A DNA stretch of 64,000 bases from Polyangiaceae bacterium (GCA_041389725.1 JAWKRG010000002.1:1736001-1800000), one strand, 5' to 3'. Shown: positions 52,661-62,203, numbered from the stretch's first letter. Numbers and translations: made by a program. Notes: generated by a model from the letters alone, not told the origin.

Positions 52661-53323
52661 CTAGAGGGGTGTCGGCCCCGTATTGGTCGGCTTGGAGCGC
52701 GTATAGACGCGTCGCGGTCGCTCGACTTTGAAATCTTGGTTGAGAACGAACAGCGCGTCTTCGTTCTTCACGTCGAAAGAGTTGGTCGGGCTCTTCGGAC
52801 TGAGTCGCTCGTTCGCGGACGTGTCGAGTTTGAGCGAGATACCTTGGTTCGGGGGAACGCTCAACGCAACGTGAGCGATACCGTTCGCATCCGTGTTCGT
52901 CACTTCGCGTCCCAAGTAGACCACTGGAAGGTTGGGGCCATTCGTTGCGCGCACCGCAATGACCACTCGACGCATCGCGCGCGGACAACTCACGCGGTAC
53001 TCGGCTTTCGCTCCGCCCGCCAAACGACGCAGCACTACGGAAACAGGCTTCGCCGGCTGTTGGAATCCATCCGGACAAGTCACGCCCAGCGATATGACGT
53101 GCCCTTCCGCACCGTGAAGCTTGAGATTCACGTGACCACTCGCATCGGACTGGCCCACGACCTTCTTGTTGTATTGCACCGTCGCTCCAGCCAACGGCTG
53201 TCCCGGATCGCCCTCCACCACGATCAACGATTCGTAGCTTGGCGTCGGCGGAGGTCGCAGCAGATTGCATGACCATAGCCCGACAGAGAGAACACCAAGC
53301 ATGACAGCGCGCGACACGAGCAT
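52661..53323 (-). CDS. Lipoprotein with carboxypeptidase-regulatory-like folds
   Basis: A 220-residue protein with lipoprotein signal (RAVMLGVLSVGLWSC). Two beta-rich stretches resemble CarboxypepD_reg/Ig-like modules (PGQPLAGATVQYNKKVVGQS with DASGHVNLKL, and GREVTNTDANGIAHVALSVP). It lies 100 bp upstream of the first pilin gene on the same strand, so it may or may not belong to the Tad transcript. Function unknown. Confidence 0.7.
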   Translation of the reverse strand: MLVSRAVMLGVLSVGLWSCNLLRPPPTPSYESLIVVEGDPGQPLAGATVQYNKKVVGQSDASGHVNLKLHGAEGHVISLGVTCPDGFQQPAKPVSVVLRRLAGGAKAEYRVSCPRAMRRVVIAVRATNGPNLPVVYLGREVTNTDANGIAHVALSVPPNQGISLKLDTSANERLSPKSPTNSFDVKNEDALFVLNQDFKVERPRRVYTRSKPTNTGPTPL

Positions 53324-53379
53324 GGTCGAAGCATAGCATCACGACGCGCAGGGCCCGTCGTTTCCGACTTCGCCGCAGC

Positions 53380-54261
53380 TCAGTGCTGAGCGAAACGCGG
53401 GTCGCCGTCTACCAGCCAATTCCAGCGAGATTGCACGGCGGACGCGACTTTGCCGTCATATGTGTGTCCAGCGTCGTTCACACCGACCCCTTCGCTTGCC
53501 ACGCCCTGCTTCTGCAGAGCGCGGACCGCCGCAGCAGTCGTAGCGCGACAGGCGCCCTGACCGCAGGCGAAGAGCACTCGCCCGTCAGGCGTCAATGCCT
53601 TGGAGCGCTTCGCTGACCAGCCGGCATGGCCCCCTTCGACGAGGACCATGCGACGGAAGGGAAAGTCCTCCTGCCCGAGCCAATGCACGGTGAGGATGGC
53701 ACCGAGGGAAAACCCGATCAGCACCGGATTGGTTCGGTCGACGTAGTCTGGATAGCGACGCACCAACGCATCCATGCCCGCTTGCACTTCGCGCGCGAGG
53801 TCGCGCACGGCGCCGTAGGTCCAGCGGTCTTCTCGTGCTGAGACGTCGCCCCGCGGCATGCCGCGGGGACAGAGTATGAAAGCACGTGGGCGAAGCGCGT
53901 CGCGCCACACCTCACATTGCCACTCGGGGCGATCGTAGTTTCCGTGAAGCGCCACGATCACGGGGCGCTTGTCCGTCGCGCCGCGCGGCAGGGAAACCGC
54001 GGCGTCACGAAAGCCTTCCACAGCGAGCGAAACGACCTCCTCGGTGGACGCCAAGGGCGGCGGCAGTGGCGTTGCGGCGCTGGCGCTAGGCAGCGCGCTG
54101 GCGCTCGAGGCCGGTTCCGAGGACGACCTCACAGGAGGAGGAGAAGGCGTACTGACGCGAGAACGCGCTACAGGCGCGGACCGACTGCAGTGAGTGGCGC
54201 CGCCACTGCAAGCCAGCAGAAGGGTTGCGGCAGCGCCCCAAAGGGCTCGCGCAGTCAGCAT
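53380..54261 (-). CDS. Alpha/beta-hydrolase-like lipoprotein
   Basis: A 293-residue protein started at ATG 54259-54261 (MLTARALWGAAATLLLACSG), whose start shares a base with the stop of the upstream membrane protein gene. After a lipobox (LLLAC) and a Ser/Pro/Ala linker comes a hydrolase domain: VIVALHGNYDRPEWQCEVW (oxyanion-hole region), GFSLGAILTVHW (nucleophile Ser in GxSxG) and a likely catalytic His in NDAGHTYDGK. Two Cys pairs (WQC/ILC and ACGQGAC) may form disulfides. A close paralog at 59383-60162 lacks the active-site residues. Substrate unknown. Confidence 0.8.
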   Translation of the reverse strand: MLTARALWGAAATLLLACSGGATHCSRSAPVARSRVSTPSPPPVRSSSEPASSASALPSASAATPLPPPLASTEEVVSLAVEGFRDAAVSLPRGATDKRPVIVALHGNYDRPEWQCEVWRDALRPRAFILCPRGMPRGDVSAREDRWTYGAVRDLAREVQAGMDALVRRYPDYVDRTNPVLIGFSLGAILTVHWLGQEDFPFRRMVLVEGGHAGWSAKRSKALTPDGRVLFACGQGACRATTAAAVRALQKQGVASEGVGVNDAGHTYDGKVASAVQSRWNWLVDGDPRFAQH

Positions 54262-55730
54262 CACTTCAAGGAGAACATCACGAATTCGCCCTGACGTGCA
54301 GCGGGTCGATAGCCGGCAGCGCTCAGAGCGCGCACCAAGCCGGCCTGCTCCCCTTGGTGGGCCAACACGGTATCCACTGACCAGCGCTTCAAGGAAGCGA
54401 CTGCGTCTTCCCCGGCCGAGATCGCGAAGTACTCGTGCCAGGTGCGCTCGGGAATGAGCTCCATTCGTTGGTCCACGAAAGCGACGGCGCGAGGCTGATC
54501 CGAAGCCAGGACGAACTCGACCAATCCCCCCAGTTTTTGGTCGTGGAACACACGGACGGCGCCGCTGCTGCGCGCCTTTTCGACCAGCTCGATCGGAGAA
54601 TCCAGGGTCAAGTATCCCGCTCCTTCGCCCGTGGGTTTCGCCGTCGGCCCGAAGCGCAGACGAAGCTGACGCATTCCCACGCCCGGCAAGCACGAGACGA
54701 CGAACAGCACGCAGATGCTCGCAGCAGCGGCGTGCAGCCAGCTACGAGAAGGAGTCGTTGGGGACGCGGCGAACAGCGGGGCGACGACCACTGGCAAGAG
54801 CACCGCCCACCACAACATCCCTCGCCAGGTCTTGAGGGCGAGCAGCGAGAACACGATCAAAAGGAGCGCGTCGTGGAGCGCGACCCGGGAACGCCGCAGC
54901 CAGGAGAGCAGTCCTACGCCCAGCAATGCGGCGAGTGCAATGCCACCTTCTCGAGTCGTCGGGTCGAGCGGCTGCCATTCGCTGACGGCGCGCACATGTG
55001 AGATCCGTGTGACGTGTAGCAAGGTATCGAAGCCATTGGGGCTGACCACGGACGCCAGGCCGAGTCCGGCGGCGCACGCCAGTAGCAGCGCCACTGCAGA
55101 CCGCCGCAAGGCGACGTCAACGCGTCGCAGGGTCGCGAGCGCAGCGGCGCCGAAGAGCACCCACGCCAACACGAAGCTGCCGTGCACGTTGGCCCAGAGC
55201 GCGGTAACGGGCACCAGCCCAAGCAGCGCTCGCGGTGCGAGCCGTTGGTCCGCGACCGCCAGACACAACCACAAACTGACCGCGAAGAAGGGCAGCGCAA
55301 GCGTCTGGGCGCGGGGAACCAAGGATGGCGACAGGAACACCACTGCAACTGCAGCTGCGCCGAGCGCGGTCTTGGAGTTTCCACCCCGGGAATGCGCCGC
55401 ATGGCAAACCAGACCCCAGCCCAGCAAGCACGCCAAGCTCGTCGTGAGCGCCACGCCCGCATGGTTCCCGAGCCGATAGCTGACGAAAAGCAACCAGTGC
55501 GCCAGCCACTGCTGATTGATGAACTCGGTGCCCGGGGGCAGGGAGTAGAGGTAGCCATCCACGCTGGGCAAGCCGTGGAGCGCGAACAGTCGCCCCTGAA
55601 CCAACGGCCACCAGTAGTCGTGGGGTGGGCTGGGGCGCGCAGCGAGGGCCGCGGACAGGGCAACGGACGGCAGAAGAGCCCAGACTAGGCCGCTCGTTGG
55701 AAGCCAGCGATGTTCCGTAGCTTGGGCCAT
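54261..55730 (-). CDS. Polytopic membrane protein, glycosyltransferase-like
   Basis: A 489-residue protein started at the ATG 55728-55730 (MAQATEHRWLPTSGLVW). About ten hydrophobic segments cover residues 10-370. The first loop (HDYWWPLVQGRLFALHGLPS and TEFINQQWLAHWLLFVSYRL) resembles the acidic loop of GT39-like/GT-C integral-membrane proteins. The C-terminal 120 residues are soluble. GT-C enzymes transfer sugars from lipid carriers; activity here is not established. It is coupled to the hydrolase-like lipoprotein gene. Confidence 0.7.
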   Translation of the reverse strand: MAQATEHRWLPTSGLVWALLPSVALSAALAARPSPPHDYWWPLVQGRLFALHGLPSVDGYLYSLPPGTEFINQQWLAHWLLFVSYRLGNHAGVALTTSLACLLGWGLVCHAAHSRGGNSKTALGAAAVAVVFLSPSLVPRAQTLALPFFAVSLWLCLAVADQRLAPRALLGLVPVTALWANVHGSFVLAWVLFGAAALATLRRVDVALRRSAVALLLACAAGLGLASVVSPNGFDTLLHVTRISHVRAVSEWQPLDPTTREGGIALAALLGVGLLSWLRRSRVALHDALLLIVFSLLALKTWRGMLWWAVLLPVVVAPLFAASPTTPSRSWLHAAAASICVLFVVSCLPGVGMRQLRLRFGPTAKPTGEGAGYLTLDSPIELVEKARSSGAVRVFHDQKLGGLVEFVLASDQPRAVAFVDQRMELIPERTWHEYFAISAGEDAVASLKRWSVDTVLAHQGEQAGLVRALSAAGYRPAARQGEFVMFSLK

Positions 55731-55819
55731 GGGGGAGCGGCGGGCGAACCAAGTTTCTTGGTCAATGAGGCGGAAGCAGGGGGCGCCCATGCTATCCTGC
55801 TGACTACTTGGAGGATACC

Positions 55820-57658
55820 TTGAGTCGCATCCGTCACTCTGTCATCACGGTCGCAGGTCTCTTCGCAGTGCTCAGCCTGGTCCTCGCGTGCGCGAGCGGC
55901 GGCGGAGGCGGCCCAAAACCAGGAGGAGGAGGGAACTCCGGCACCGGCGGCGCCAGCGGTAGCTCGGGAACGGGAGGTGGCGGCGAGGGCGGCGCGCCCA
56001 CCGGCATCTGTCTGTTGAACAACTGCAGCTCTGACGATCAGTGCGTTGGTTGTTCCTTCGGTCGCGACAAGTGCGACGTGCCCAACAACCGTTGCGTCGC
56101 CTGCGACGCGAAGACCGGTCAGGGCTGTGCCACGGGTGAAAAGTGCACCTCCTTTGGCACGTGCGCCCCTGGGGACTTGACCTGTCCGACGGACGGTCAG
56201 GGCCAACCCACCATCACCTGCAAGACCACCCCGGACTGCGCGGCGTGCGATCCTCTTCATCAGGTTTGCGTCGCTGGCAAGTGCCAGGCTTGCTCGCCCT
56301 CCGACATGCAGGGGTGCACCGGCGCCGACGTGTGCAAGCAAGGCGCATGCGTGCCCAAGTGTCCGGGCAGCTGCACTACCAACGCGGACTGCTCCACCTG
56401 CGATCTCGGCGGAAAGACCGCGAAGTACTGCGAGAATCACGTTTGCGTGGCGTGCACGGCCACCGCAGGCTGCGACCCCGGTCTGAGCTGTCAGAAAGGC
56501 CAATGCGTCAAGCCCTGCGGCATTCCCGGCGGTGGCACTGCGCCTGTGGGAGGCTGCCAGCAGGATGCAGAATGCTACGGCTGCGGCAACACCGAGGCGA
56601 CGGAAAAGTGGCAGTGCAAGCTGCCCGTCAACAGCAATCAGGGAACCTGCGTGCACCCTGCCGCGGGTTGCACCGACTTGGGCGGCGCAGCGCTGCCGCC
56701 ACCCTTCAACAGCGTGACCAACACCTGCTCCAAGGACGCGGACTGCGCCAACGTGACCGCCGACTTCGACGTTGGCAAGGCGATCAAGGACCTGATCGGC
56801 AGCGACAAGATCCTCGGGGTGAAGATCAACAATTCCGTGCTGAAGTACCCGATGAAGGCCTGCGCCAGCGTAGAGCTCTTCGACAAGAAGTGCGGCCTGT
56901 GCGTGCCCTGCAAGACGGACGCCGAGTGCACCCCCATCGACCTGGATCCGATCGTGACCGATCTGTTCAAGGGTGATCCCCTCGCCACGATCGCAGCGGC
57001 GTTCTTGATGGACCAGCTGTTCGGCAAGGAGAAGCACCAGCTCCACATGCAGTGCCAGCCCGTCGCAGCGGGCTACGGCGTGTGCGTGCCCTGTAGCAAC
57101 CCAACGAAAGGCTGCGGCGCAGGTAGCGGCACGACCAGCAACGGCAACTGCGACCACGACGCTTGCACCAAGGGCGCGGCGCTGGACCCGACTTGTGACC
57201 TCTGCACTGCGGCGGTTTGCACCGTCGACCAGTTCTGCTGTCGAGCGGGCTGGGACGACTTGTGCATCAAGCTGGCCAACACCGTGTGCCCAGTGACCTG
57301 CACGGGCGGAGCCAAGTGCACCCACAACCCATGCAAGCTGGGTACCCCCATGAACTCCGTGTGCAGCGAGTGCGTCAACGCGGTGTGCAAGGAGTCCCCG
57401 CTTTGCTGTAACGCTTTGGTCGGTGACTGGGATCAACAATGCGTCGACAAGGCCAACTCCTTGACCGAGTGCGCCAAGGACTGCAATGCGGGCGGCAACT
57501 GCGTTCACAGCGAATGCGACGAGGGCGCGGCCATGCCCGCCAGTTGCTCGAGCTGCGCCACGGACGTGTGTGCCACGGATGCGTACTGCTGTGATCAAAA
57601 GTGGGACGTGTTCTGCGCGAACAAAGCAAAGGCCCTGCAAACCTGCGCGTGCAACTGA
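55820..57658 (+). CDS. Large Cys-rich lipoprotein with C-terminal repeats
   Basis: A 612-residue protein. TTG 55820 is chosen because GGAGG lies 6 bp upstream, giving MSRIRHSVITVAGLFAVLSL and lipobox LVLAC; a TTG at 55808 would lie inside that site. A Gly-rich linker leads into a Cys-rich region of many C-x(2-8)-C units. The C-terminus has three repeats of about 55 residues with the pattern C-x-H-x3-C ... C-x2-C ... CC ... WD-x2-C (for example DQFCCRAGWDDLCIKLAN). Such modules are frequent in myxobacterial secreted proteins. Surface anchoring or binding is likely (inference). Confidence 0.8.
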   Translation: MSRIRHSVITVAGLFAVLSLVLACASGGGGGPKPGGGGNSGTGGASGSSGTGGGGEGGAPTGICLLNNCSSDDQCVGCSFGRDKCDVPNNRCVACDAKTGQGCATGEKCTSFGTCAPGDLTCPTDGQGQPTITCKTTPDCAACDPLHQVCVAGKCQACSPSDMQGCTGADVCKQGACVPKCPGSCTTNADCSTCDLGGKTAKYCENHVCVACTATAGCDPGLSCQKGQCVKPCGIPGGGTAPVGGCQQDAECYGCGNTEATEKWQCKLPVNSNQGTCVHPAAGCTDLGGAALPPPFNSVTNTCSKDADCANVTADFDVGKAIKDLIGSDKILGVKINNSVLKYPMKACASVELFDKKCGLCVPCKTDAECTPIDLDPIVTDLFKGDPLATIAAAFLMDQLFGKEKHQLHMQCQPVAAGYGVCVPCSNPTKGCGAGSGTTSNGNCDHDACTKGAALDPTCDLCTAAVCTVDQFCCRAGWDDLCIKLANTVCPVTCTGGAKCTHNPCKLGTPMNSVCSECVNAVCKESPLCCNALVGDWDQQCVDKANSLTECAKDCNAGGNCVHSECDEGAAMPASCSSCATDVCATDAYCCDQKWDVFCANKAKALQTCACN

Positions 57659-57682
57659 TCCGCGAACGCCGGCGGTGGGTCG

Positions 57683-59317
57683 ATGGTGAGCAAGTCAACT
57701 CCATCGCCGAAAGCACCTAACCAGCGCCAGCGTTGGATCCTGGGCACGCTGGCGGTGGCAGTGGTCGGCGTCGGCCTGCCCTTGGCCCTCACCAATAAGG
57801 GCGAGGAGGTCGCTGAGCCGGCGCAACGCGCCGCCGACTTGCCCCCGGTCCCCGCGCAGCGCCCGAGCGACGTGGTGGGCACGGCGCGAGCCGCAAACAT
57901 CGATGTGGCGTGGAGCGCGCTGAAGCTGGCGACGGGCCCGGCGCTCCCGCGGCTTCCCTACGCATTCAAGGAAGCCATGTTCCGCTTTGCGGGCATTGGC
58001 TCGGGCGCAATGAGCGCGCTGGACGCGACCGCTGCGTGCGTCGCCGTGATGGGAGCGACTTCCCGCGAGCCCTACGTCGTACTCGCGATACCTACGCGAG
58101 ATCCCTGGGCCTTCGACCAGGCCATGCTCGGCCCTCCCCTTGCCGTCTTCGAAGCCGAAGAGCATCCGGAGCAGGCCCTCACGCTCTTGACGCCGCGCCA
58201 GCCCATGCCGCTGCGCGTAGCTCGAAGCGGCTCCATCGTCTTGTTCGGCACCTCCGCAGAGGCGTTGCTGCGCAGCGGAAGCTACGCGGCCAAGCTGGCG
58301 ACCGGGGCCCCGAAGCAGATCGAGGGCGTCCGCGTCGAATTCGACGGTGCCGCCGTGAGCAAACACGCCGGCGAGCTCGTGCCGAGCGCTGCTGTGCCCA
58401 AGGACGCGACCGCCGAGCACCGTGCGCTCATGACCATCGCCGGGCCCGTCTTGCAGGACACGCGACTGTTGCTGTCCGCTGCGACCGGCGCGGTCGTGGC
58501 GCTGCACCCGGGCAAGGATTCCCTCTCCGCGAGTGTCGAGCTGAAGGTCGGCAGCAAGGCGTCACCCTTGTTGGAGGCCGCGACCACGGGTCCTGCTTCA
58601 CCGCTGCTGCAGCTGCCGGCCACGGCCAACGCCAAGGCCGTCTGGTACATGGCGCCGCCTGAGCAAAGCGGCGAGGGTCAACTGGGAGACGCCGTGGGCC
58701 AAGCCTTGCAGCTGCGCGCTGGAGCCACCGACCAGCTCAATCGCGCCTATGAGAAGTGGCGAGTCGCGCGCGGCGCAAGCAATGCCTGCGCGCTGCTTTC
58801 AGAGCCTCGAGCCGCCGTGCGCTGTCGATTCGATGCGGCGCGCGAAGCGGATTTCACGTCCTCCCTTGCCGAGCTGGCAAAGGCGCTGCACCAACAGGAA
58901 CCGGGCGCGAATCCGACCTTTGGCACCGTTCTCACTCGCGGCCCTCAATCGGCTCTTCCCATTTCTCGGGGCCAAGGTCAGGACCCGGTGTTCCAGGTCA
59001 CCTGGCAGAAGAACGTCATGGACTTCGAAGAGGTCGAAGCGTCGCCAGCCTCACCCAAGCCCCCGTCTGCGAAGCCGCCCATCGCCAGCCCGAAGCAGGC
59101 CGCGGATCCCATCGCCTCCACGCTTGCCGTGCGCCATCCCCAAGTCATGGCCGCACTAATCTCTCGTCCGGTCAACGCCATCGAGGCCAAGCCCGGCGCG
59201 CCACTTCCTACGCTGACTGTGGTGATCTGGAAGAAGCCAGACACCTTGGTCATCGAGCTGGAAGCAGATCGCCAAGCGCTGTGGACGGCCCTCTCGGCAT
59301 TCGCACGAAATCGCTGA
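57683..59317 (+). CDS. Single-pass membrane protein, function unknown
   Basis: A 544-residue protein with a short basic N-terminus and one membrane segment (WILGTLAVAVVGVGLPLAL), then a large periplasmic-type domain rich in Ala, Leu and Pro (FAGIGSGAMSALDATAACVA, RSGSIVLFGTSAEALLRSG, KAVWYMAPPEQSGEGQLGD). It lies 24 bp after the Cys-rich lipoprotein gene and may be cotranscribed. No family was recognised with confidence. Confidence 0.7.
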   Translation: MVSKSTPSPKAPNQRQRWILGTLAVAVVGVGLPLALTNKGEEVAEPAQRAADLPPVPAQRPSDVVGTARAANIDVAWSALKLATGPALPRLPYAFKEAMFRFAGIGSGAMSALDATAACVAVMGATSREPYVVLAIPTRDPWAFDQAMLGPPLAVFEAEEHPEQALTLLTPRQPMPLRVARSGSIVLFGTSAEALLRSGSYAAKLATGAPKQIEGVRVEFDGAAVSKHAGELVPSAAVPKDATAEHRALMTIAGPVLQDTRLLLSAATGAVVALHPGKDSLSASVELKVGSKASPLLEAATTGPASPLLQLPATANAKAVWYMAPPEQSGEGQLGDAVGQALQLRAGATDQLNRAYEKWRVARGASNACALLSEPRAAVRCRFDAAREADFTSSLAELAKALHQQEPGANPTFGTVLTRGPQSALPISRGQGQDPVFQVTWQKNVMDFEEVEASPASPKPPSAKPPIASPKQAADPIASTLAVRHPQVMAALISRPVNAIEAKPGAPLPTLTVVIWKKPDTLVIELEADRQALWTALSAFARNR

Positions 59318-59382
59318 ACCTCTCCATCTCGAGCCGCGCGCTTCGCTAGGAGCGGGTGTCAAAACCGGAACCGCTCCAAGGT

Positions 59383-60162
59383 CTAGGGCGATGGCTTGGG
59401 AGCAAGCCAAGCGTAGTTCGACGCGAGCGCACGCACGACCTTGGGCGACATCAGCTTCTGCTCCGTGGGCATGTGGACCAACTTGGCGTCCACGCCCGCA
59501 CGCATGCTGAGCAAGTGCGCGCGCTCGGCGTCCTTCTCGCAACCAGGGTGCGCACACAGGAACAACATTCGCTGCCCGCCACGCTGGCGGTACCCCGCAG
59601 CGAGAGTCGAGCTGAAGTCCTTCGTCCCGCCTTCGATCAACGCCAGAGCCGAGAAGAACGAAGGCTCTTGTTTGGCCACGAGCAGCGCGTGATCCGCTCC
59701 CGGGCCGTACCCCGCAAGCACGACGCTTCCGGGCGCCACGTAATCCCCGTGGCGCTGTTTCAATGCCTTGAGAGCCGCACGCAGCTCTGCCGCCGTCTTG
59801 TCGGCGCTGCTCCAAGTGAAGCGCCCTGCTTTGGCCACGCCCTGAGGACAGAGCACGAAGGCGTGCCCGCCACTGATCGCGGCCCAGTGCCCGCACTGCC
59901 ATTCCGGTCGGTCGAAGCCACCATGAAGCGCCACGATCACGCGTCGTGGTTGAACGGTCCCCAAGGGCAACGCAACCTTCGCTGCGCCGAAGCCAGGCAC
60001 GGGCAAGTCTTGGATCCAACTGCTTGCGGCGAGAGGCGTCAGCGGTTTCGGCGCCGCCGCAGATGCTGACGCAGCGGGCGCCGGGGCGGGGTCGGTGCAG
60101 CGACATCCCATCGCGAGCGACGCGGCGGCGGTCAGGGCCAGGCCCCCCGCGAGGCGACGCAT
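59383..60162 (-). CDS. Hydrolase-like lipoprotein lacking active-site residues
   Basis: A 259-residue paralog of 53380-54261. The start is taken at ATG 60160-60162 (MRRLAGGLALTAAASLAMGC), a clean lipoprotein signal; an ATG at 60250-60252 that shares a base with the preceding stop would add 30 residues. The fold landmark VIVALHGGFDRPEWQCGHW is kept, but the nucleophile motif reads LAGYGPGADHAL (Gly for Ser) and the expected His loop reads LVHMPTEQKLMSP. Cys pairs are conserved. It is likely a non-catalytic homolog (inference). Confidence 0.75.
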   Translation of the reverse strand: MRRLAGGLALTAAASLAMGCRCTDPAPAPAASASAAAPKPLTPLAASSWIQDLPVPGFGAAKVALPLGTVQPRRVIVALHGGFDRPEWQCGHWAAISGGHAFVLCPQGVAKAGRFTWSSADKTAAELRAALKALKQRHGDYVAPGSVVLAGYGPGADHALLVAKQEPSFFSALALIEGGTKDFSSTLAAGYRQRGGQRMLFLCAHPGCEKDAERAHLLSMRAGVDAKLVHMPTEQKLMSPKVVRALASNYAWLAPKPSP

Positions 60163-60254
60163 CACAGACGTTGCCGCGAGGCGGCGCAGTAAAAGCGTCA
60201 CCTCGAATGCCAGGGGACCACGCGTCACAGATTTTGCCACGAGGCGACGCATCA
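60150..60254 (-). repeat. Degenerate direct repeats across a gene junction
   Basis: On the minus strand the element TGATGCGTCGCCTCG with flank GCGGCAA or GTGGCAA recurs at about 60254, 60190 and 60164 in degraded form, with a related GTGACGCGT unit between. It duplicates the stop of the acyl-CoA synthetase gene and the start of the lipoprotein gene, in frame. Confidence 0.6.
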
Positions 60255-62090
60255 CAAGCGCACGCCGCCGTCCCGAGTGCCATGCCACAGCTCGGGTGTA
60301 AGGGGCACGTAGCCTCCGTCCTGCCGCAAGTAGAGTGGACCGGCCACCGTCTCGGGGTCCACGCCTTCTCGCCGCAGATCGGTCTTCTGTATCTTGAAGG
60401 TGCCGGTCGTCGAGAGTTGTCCCATCACGCGCACGAAACGCGGCTGGGCGTAGCTGGGAAGCTCTTGTGCCGTTTGCCAGAATGCGTCGAGATCCAACTC
60501 GCCGTCCACTTCCAACGCGGCCAGGCCGCAACGGCCCTCTTGCCCGGGAACGGAAATCCCAACCACGGTCGCCCCCAGCACTCCCGGTGCGCGACCGATG
60601 ACCTCCGCCACTTCGGCGGTCGAGACGTTCTCCCCCTTCCAGCGATAGGTGTCTCCAATACGATCGACGAAGTAGAAGTAGTCCTGCTCGTCGAAGCGCA
60701 TGAGGTCGCCTGAGCGAAAGTAGCGATCTCCCGGCTTGAACACGTTTTCGATGATCTTCTTCTGGGTGGCCTTGGCGTCGGTGTAGCCGCGGAACTCGCG
60801 CAGCGCACTCTTCGGGTTGTCGACCAACTTGATCAACAGCTCACCGGTTTCACCGGCTTCGCACTCGATGCACAGTCCCTCGGCGTCGCGGATCAGCTCT
60901 TCTTCGTCGACGTCGAAGCGCGCCAACTTCAGCGGCGAGAGTCGACGCACCGGCACGTGCCCCACCGACCCCACTCGCCCCGTCAGGTTGAAGATCACCC
61001 CCGGCGCTTCCGTGGCGCTGTAGAACTCGCGAATGTCGGGGATCTCGAAACGCTTTGCGAAGGGCTCCCACACATCAGCGCGCAGACCGTTGCCCACGGC
61101 GACTCGCAGGGGGTTGTTGCGTTCCGCTTCGCTGACTGGCTGGTTGAGTAGGTAGCGGCAAAGCTCCCCAATGTAGAGCATGCAGGTCGCTCGATAGCGT
61201 TGCACGTCAGGCCAGAAGCTGGACGCGCTGAAGGTCTCACGCAGCGCCAAGGGCGTCCGCGTCAAAAAACAGGAACCGGCCCCGATCATCAGCGCGCTGG
61301 AGTGATAGAGCGGCAGCACCGAGTAGAGCTTGTCGCCCTGCCCCATGCCGAACAGCAGGGGACCAAAGCCTGCGCCCGCCAACACGGCGCGGCCATGCGT
61401 CACGCGGCAGGGTTTCGGCAGTCCGGTCGTACCGGAGGTGAAGATGTAGACGAAATCCTGATCCGGCCGAACACGCACTCGCGGAAACCGTCTCGAGGGA
61501 ACGCGGCGCATGCGCTCCTCCAGCTCCCCATCGCGAAACGAAAGCACGCGCACCTGATTCGCCGCCTCGGTTGCCGCCGGCAGGAACTCTGGCTCGGCAA
61601 GCACGAGGCGTGAGCGTGATGACTCGACGGCGTGGGCCAGGGGCTTGCCTTCCAGGTGATGGTTGACGAGAGATGCCGTCGCACCCAGTCGCGAGATCCC
61701 CAGCAGCGTGCTGAGGTAGTGAGGGGAGTTCTTCCCCATCAGCGCGACGACTTGCCCGGCGCGCACACCCAGCGCGCTGAGCACGTGCGCCACCCGTGAC
61801 GCCTGCTCGGAGAGTTCGCGCCACGTCCACTGGCAGTCGCCCATCTCCAACGCCAGCCCACCGGGCAGCTGTTTCGCGTTGTCGTCGACGATGCGCGCGT
61901 AGCTGGCCTCGAGCCCAGCGCGCGAGCGCAGCATCCAGGGCGCGGTTTGCAGCAGCGCCGGCGGCAACTTGCCCAGAGACGCACGCATGGTGTGCTGCCA
62001 CACGGGGTCATCGTGCAGGGCAAGCGCGTCGCCCGCCGTTCCGCGGATGGCGTTCAGGCCTTCCCGCACGTCCGAAAGCCACGGAGCCAT
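60252..62090 (-). CDS. FATP-type (very-)long-chain acyl-CoA synthetase
   Basis: A 612-residue member of the ANL superfamily. Motifs: the AMP-binding P-loop YIFTSGTTGLPKPCRVTHGR, LYHSSALMIGAGSC, VGNGLRADVWEPFAKRFEIP, IREFYSATEAPG, GDLMRFDEQDYFYFVDRIGD and the C-terminal Lys region GTFKIQKTDLRREG. The pattern is closer to fatty-acid transport/very-long-chain enzymes than to FadD. It activates fatty acids at the membrane. It is transcribed divergently from the mscS-like gene. Confidence 0.9.
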   Translation of the reverse strand: MAPWLSDVREGLNAIRGTAGDALALHDDPVWQHTMRASLGKLPPALLQTAPWMLRSRAGLEASYARIVDDNAKQLPGGLALEMGDCQWTWRELSEQASRVAHVLSALGVRAGQVVALMGKNSPHYLSTLLGISRLGATASLVNHHLEGKPLAHAVESSRSRLVLAEPEFLPAATEAANQVRVLSFRDGELEERMRRVPSRRFPRVRVRPDQDFVYIFTSGTTGLPKPCRVTHGRAVLAGAGFGPLLFGMGQGDKLYSVLPLYHSSALMIGAGSCFLTRTPLALRETFSASSFWPDVQRYRATCMLYIGELCRYLLNQPVSEAERNNPLRVAVGNGLRADVWEPFAKRFEIPDIREFYSATEAPGVIFNLTGRVGSVGHVPVRRLSPLKLARFDVDEEELIRDAEGLCIECEAGETGELLIKLVDNPKSALREFRGYTDAKATQKKIIENVFKPGDRYFRSGDLMRFDEQDYFYFVDRIGDTYRWKGENVSTAEVAEVIGRAPGVLGATVVGISVPGQEGRCGLAALEVDGELDLDAFWQTAQELPSYAQPRFVRVMGQLSTTGTFKIQKTDLRREGVDPETVAGPLYLRQDGGYVPLTPELWHGTRDGGVRL

Positions 62091-62203
62091 GGGTCCGGAC
62101 CATAACCCGCCTGCGTTCCGGAGGCGAAGCCGGGGCTGCGACGACGACTGCCCGACGGACGCTCAGTAACCCCACGCGCCCAGGTCGGGCTATCGTTCGG
62201 CGC

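Noticed and set aside
55685..57640. 651-codon open frame on the minus strand
   Set aside because: It is antisense to the Cys-rich lipoprotein, which has a signal peptide, ribosome-binding site and repeats; the antisense product is Ala/Gly/His-rich without motifs.
62092..62101. GGTCCGGACC palindrome before the acyl-CoA synthetase gene as an operator
   Set aside because: A 10-bp GC-rich palindrome is common by chance at this base composition, and no second site is nearby.
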